Assembly: GCA_026421135.1 (NCBI GenBank)
Contig: JAPKCR010000072.1
Location: forward strand, 1-8,151
DNA length: 8,151 bases
Origin: Sulfitobacter sp.
Lineage (GTDB): Bacteria; Pseudomonadota; Alphaproteobacteria; Rhodobacterales; Rhodobacteraceae
Reading direction: 5' to 3'
Shown: positions 6,213 through 8,151 of the stretch, one piece after another
Numbering within the stretch: position 1 is the stretch's first letter
How the letters are laid out: each line of letters opens with the position of its first letter
Notes under the pieces: model-generated
The model's input: the letters and a program-made list of their open reading frames with translations, nothing else
Database searches by the model: none
Told to the model about the DNA's origin: nothing
Program-made: the position numbers and the translations under genes

Positions 6213-6230
6213 ACAGAACCGAGGGACGAC

Positions 6231-6536
6231 ATGATCGGAATTGAACACTACCTGACAGTGGCGGCGACGCTTTTTGTCATTGGCATTTTCGGGCTATTCC
6301 TGAACCGCAAGAACATCATCATCATGTTGATGTCGATCGAACTGATGCTTTTAGCGGTAAACCTTAATTTCGTCGCGTTCTCGCATTTCCTCGGCGATCT
6401 GGTGGGGCAGGTCTTTACCTTGTTCGTTCTGACTGTTGCAGCTGCAGAAGCTGCGATTGGTCTGGCCATTCTGGTCTGCTTTAACCGCAATCGTGGTTCG
6501 ATTGCTGTTGAAGATGTCAACGTGATGAAGGGCTAA
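6231..6536 (+). CDS. nuoK: NADH-quinone oxidoreductase subunit K (NuoK / ND4L type)
   Basis: NuoK is a small membrane-arm subunit that takes part in proton translocation. It has 101 residues, the usual bacterial length, with three membrane helices at about 5-23, 29-51 and 58-84. The two conserved membrane glutamates are present: Glu37 in [15 protein letters not shown] and Glu73 in [14 protein letters not shown], corresponding to E. coli Glu36 and Glu72. GAGGGA (6221-6226) provides a close ribosome site. The gene is followed after 4 nt by nuoL. Nothing is unusual. Confidence 0.98.
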   Translation: MIGIEHYLTVAATLFVIGIFGLFLNRKNIIIMLMSIELMLLAVNLNFVAFSHFLGDLVGQVFTLFVLTVAAAEAAIGLAILVCFNRNRGSIAVEDVNVMKG

Positions 6537-6540
6537 GACC

Positions 6541-8151
6541 ATGGAAAGCATTATTCTTTTCGCGCCGCTTGTTGGTGCCTTGATCACTGGTTTTGGCTGG
6601 AAACTGATCGGCGAAAAGCCGGCCCAGTGGTTCGCCACCGCGATGTTGTTTCTGGCTGCTCTGCTTAGCTGGGTCGTGTTCCTGACGTTTGACGGCGTAA
6701 CCGAGCACATCCAGTTGATGCGCTGGATCGAAAGCGGCAGCCTGTCGACAGATTGGGCGATCCGGATGGACCGTCTGACCGCCATCATGTTGATCGTGAT
6801 CACCACGGTCTCCAGCCTCGTGCACCTGTATTCTGTTGGCTACATGGCACATGACGATAATTTCAAAAACAACGAGCCTTATCGCGCCCGTTTCTTTGCA
6901 TATCTGTCATTCTTCACCTTTGCGATGTTGATGCTGGTGACGGCGGATAACCTGGTTCAAATGTTCTTTGGCTGGGAAGGTGTGGGCGTTGCCTCATATC
7001 TCTTGATCGGTTTCTATTACAAAAAACCGTCGGCAAATGCCGCAGCAATTAAGGCTTTCGTTGTCAACCGCGTGGGTGACTTTGGCTTTATGCTTGGGAT
7101 TATTGGTCTGTTCTATTTGACTGACAGTATCAAGTTTGACGACATTTTCGCGGCTGCGCCCGAGTTGGCAAATACGACACTGCATTTCTTGTGGGCTGAC
7201 TGGAACGCGGCGAACCTGCTGGCCTTCCTGTTGTTTGTCGGTGCCATGGGTAAATCGGCGCAGTTGTTCCTGCACACTTGGTTGCCCGACGCGATGGAAG
7301 GTCCGACCCCTGTGTCTGCCCTGATCCACGCCGCGACGATGGTTACTGCGGGTGTATTCCTGGTTTGCCGTATGTCGCCACTAATGGAATTCGCACCCGA
7401 GGCGATGACGTTTGTCACCGTTATCGGTGCGACAACGGCTTTTGTTGCCGCCACAATTGGTCTGGTTCAGACTGATATCAAACGGGTTATTGCCTATTCG
7501 ACCATGTCGCAGTTGGGCTATATGTTCGTTGCTGCTGGCGTCGGTATGTACTCAGCTGCCATGTTCCACCTGCTGACCCACGCGTTCTTTAAGGCGTTGT
7601 TGTTCCTTGGGGCCGGTTCGGTCATTCACGGGATGCACCACGAGCAGGACATGAATAACTACGGTGGTTTGCGCAAAAAGCTCCCGTATACGTTCTGGGC
7701 GATGATGATCGGCACGCTTGCGATTACCGGGGTCGGTATCCCGCTTACACATATCGGATTTGCGGGCTTCCTGTCCAAGGACGCAATAATCGAGAGCGCT
7801 TATGGTGCTGGTTCCATGTATGGTTTCTGGCTGTTGGTTATTGCCGCTGCGATGACCAGTTTCTATAGCTGGCGCCTGATGTTCCTGACCTTCTTTGGCA
7901 AGCCACGCGGCAACAGACACACCCACGAGCATGCTCATGAAAGCCCGATGGTTATGTTGGTTCCGCTTGGGGTCCTAAGCCTTGGCGCGGTTTTGGCCGG
8001 CATGGTGTTTTACAACGGTTTCTTTGGCAAAGCGGAATACGTCGGCAAATTCTATGGTATCCCGATGACGGAAACGGCCGCTGCCGGTGATGCCAAAGTC
8101 GAGGGTGCCGAGGACAGTCATAGTGTCGCTGCAACTGGAGAAGCACCCGCT
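6541..8151 (+). CDS. nuoL: NADH-quinone oxidoreductase subunit L (NuoL / ND5 type), 5' part
   Basis: ATG at 6541 starts an open frame that runs without a stop to the window edge: 537 codons of a protein that is usually around 700 residues long in alphaproteobacteria. NuoL is the antiporter-like subunit at the far end of the membrane arm. Family residues are present: Glu146 in [16 protein letters not shown] (E. coli Glu144), Lys238 in [19 protein letters not shown] (E. coli Lys229), the [17 protein letters not shown] helix (258-274), Lys351 in [16 protein letters not shown] and Lys413 in [10 protein letters not shown]. Residues 459-468 form a His-rich loop ([10 protein letters not shown]), and the end of the window falls in a polar Ala/Glu-rich loop. 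The missing C-terminus should include the long lateral helix. AAGGG (6528-6532) inside the end of nuoK is the ribosome site. No frameshift is seen. Confidence 0.97.
   Translation, partial: MESIILFAPLVGALITGFGWKLIGEKPAQWFATAMLFLAALLSWVVFLTFDGVTEHIQLMRWIESGSLSTDWAIRMDRLTAIMLIVITTVSSLVHLYSVGYMAHDDNFKNNEPYRARFFAYLSFFTFAMLMLVTADNLVQMFFGWEGVGVASYLLIGFYYKKPSANAAAIKAFVVNRVGDFGFMLGIIGLFYLTDSIKFDDIFAAAPELANTTLHFLWADWNAANLLAFLLFVGAMGKSAQLFLHTWLPDAMEGPTPVSALIHAATMVTAGVFLVCRMSPLMEFAPEAMTFVTVIGATTAFVAATIGLVQTDIKRVIAYSTMSQLGYMFVAAGVGMYSAAMFHLLTHAFFKALLFLGAGSVIHGMHHEQDMNNYGGLRKKLPYTFWAMMIGTLAITGVGIPLTHIGFAGFLSKDAIIESAYGAGSMYGFWLLVIAAAMTSFYSWRLMFLTFFGKPRGNRHTHEHAHESPMVMLVPLGVLSLGAVLAGMVFYNGFFGKAEYVGKFYGIPMTETAAAGDAKVEGAEDSHSVAATGEAPA

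Larger units (their letters stand above)
6054..6230 (+). other. nuoJ-nuoK intergenic region
   Basis: At 177 nt this is the largest gap in the window. It contains the likely small membrane-protein gene at 6080-6154, an in-phase-shifted open stretch to a TAA at 6192-6194, a compact hairpin (6200-6212) and the nuoK ribosome site GAGGGA (6221-6226). No promoter motif is convincing. Confidence 0.6.

Noticed and set aside
7920..7945. His-rich stretch in NuoL ([10 protein letters not shown]) as a metal-binding insertion
   Set aside because: Similar His-rich loops occur at this point in alphaproteobacterial NuoL as I recall them, so it is probably ordinary family variation.

Overview
The window is an internal piece of a nuo operon, which encodes the proton-pumping NADH:quinone oxidoreductase (respiratory complex I). 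It comes from an alphaproteobacterium, most likely a marine Rhodobacteraceae/Roseobacter-type organism. Three things support this. The Nuo proteins are of the alphaproteobacterial/mitochondrial type; for example, NuoG lacks the extra N7 cluster cysteines. The Nuo genes are interspersed with small accessory genes of kinds I associate with Rhodobacteraceae nuo clusters: DUF3291, DUF5333, small lipoproteins and a carboxymuconolactone-decarboxylase-like protein. The base composition is moderate, with no strongly GC-rich codon bias. Genus cannot be fixed from the sequence alone. All genes are on the + strand.

Layout. Bases 2-265 hold the 3' end of a DUF3291-family gene, followed 4 nt later by a small lipoprotein gene (270-596). 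A 115-nt gap (597-711) contains a strong bulged hairpin directly against a Shine-Dalgarno sequence. Next come a secreted DUF5333 protein (712-1113), nuoG (1118-3133), a second small lipoprotein (3130-3516), nuoH (3523-4563), nuoI (4568-5056), a cysteine-free CMD-like protein (5053-5454) and nuoJ (5451-6053). A 177-nt nuoJ-nuoK gap holds a likely 24-codon small membrane-protein gene and hairpins. The window ends with nuoK (6231-6536) and the first 537 codons of nuoL (6541 to the window edge). The genes are packed with 4-6 nt gaps or 4-nt stop/start overlaps, so this is almost certainly one transcription unit. nuoA-F should lie upstream, and the rest of nuoL plus nuoM and nuoN downstream.

How the genes work together. 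NuoG and NuoI carry iron-sulfur clusters that pass electrons from NADH (through NuoEF, outside the window) towards quinone. NuoH forms the membrane half of the quinone site. NuoJ, NuoK and NuoL form the membrane arm that moves protons. Five or six further genes in the same operon (DUF3291, two lipoproteins, DUF5333, the CMD-like protein and the 24-residue membrane peptide) are not core subunits. The two lipoproteins and DUF5333 carry export signals and would act on the periplasmic side; the CMD-like protein would be cytoplasmic. Their roles are unknown, and assembly, stability or lineage-specific subunit functions are inference from position only.

The most interesting material is this accessory layer: the tiny nuoJ-nuoK ORF with a possible displaced C-terminal tail, the hairpin before DUF5333, and the fact that all three 4-nt overlaps involve accessory genes. 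I see no mobile element, CRISPR array, tRNA or rRNA gene.
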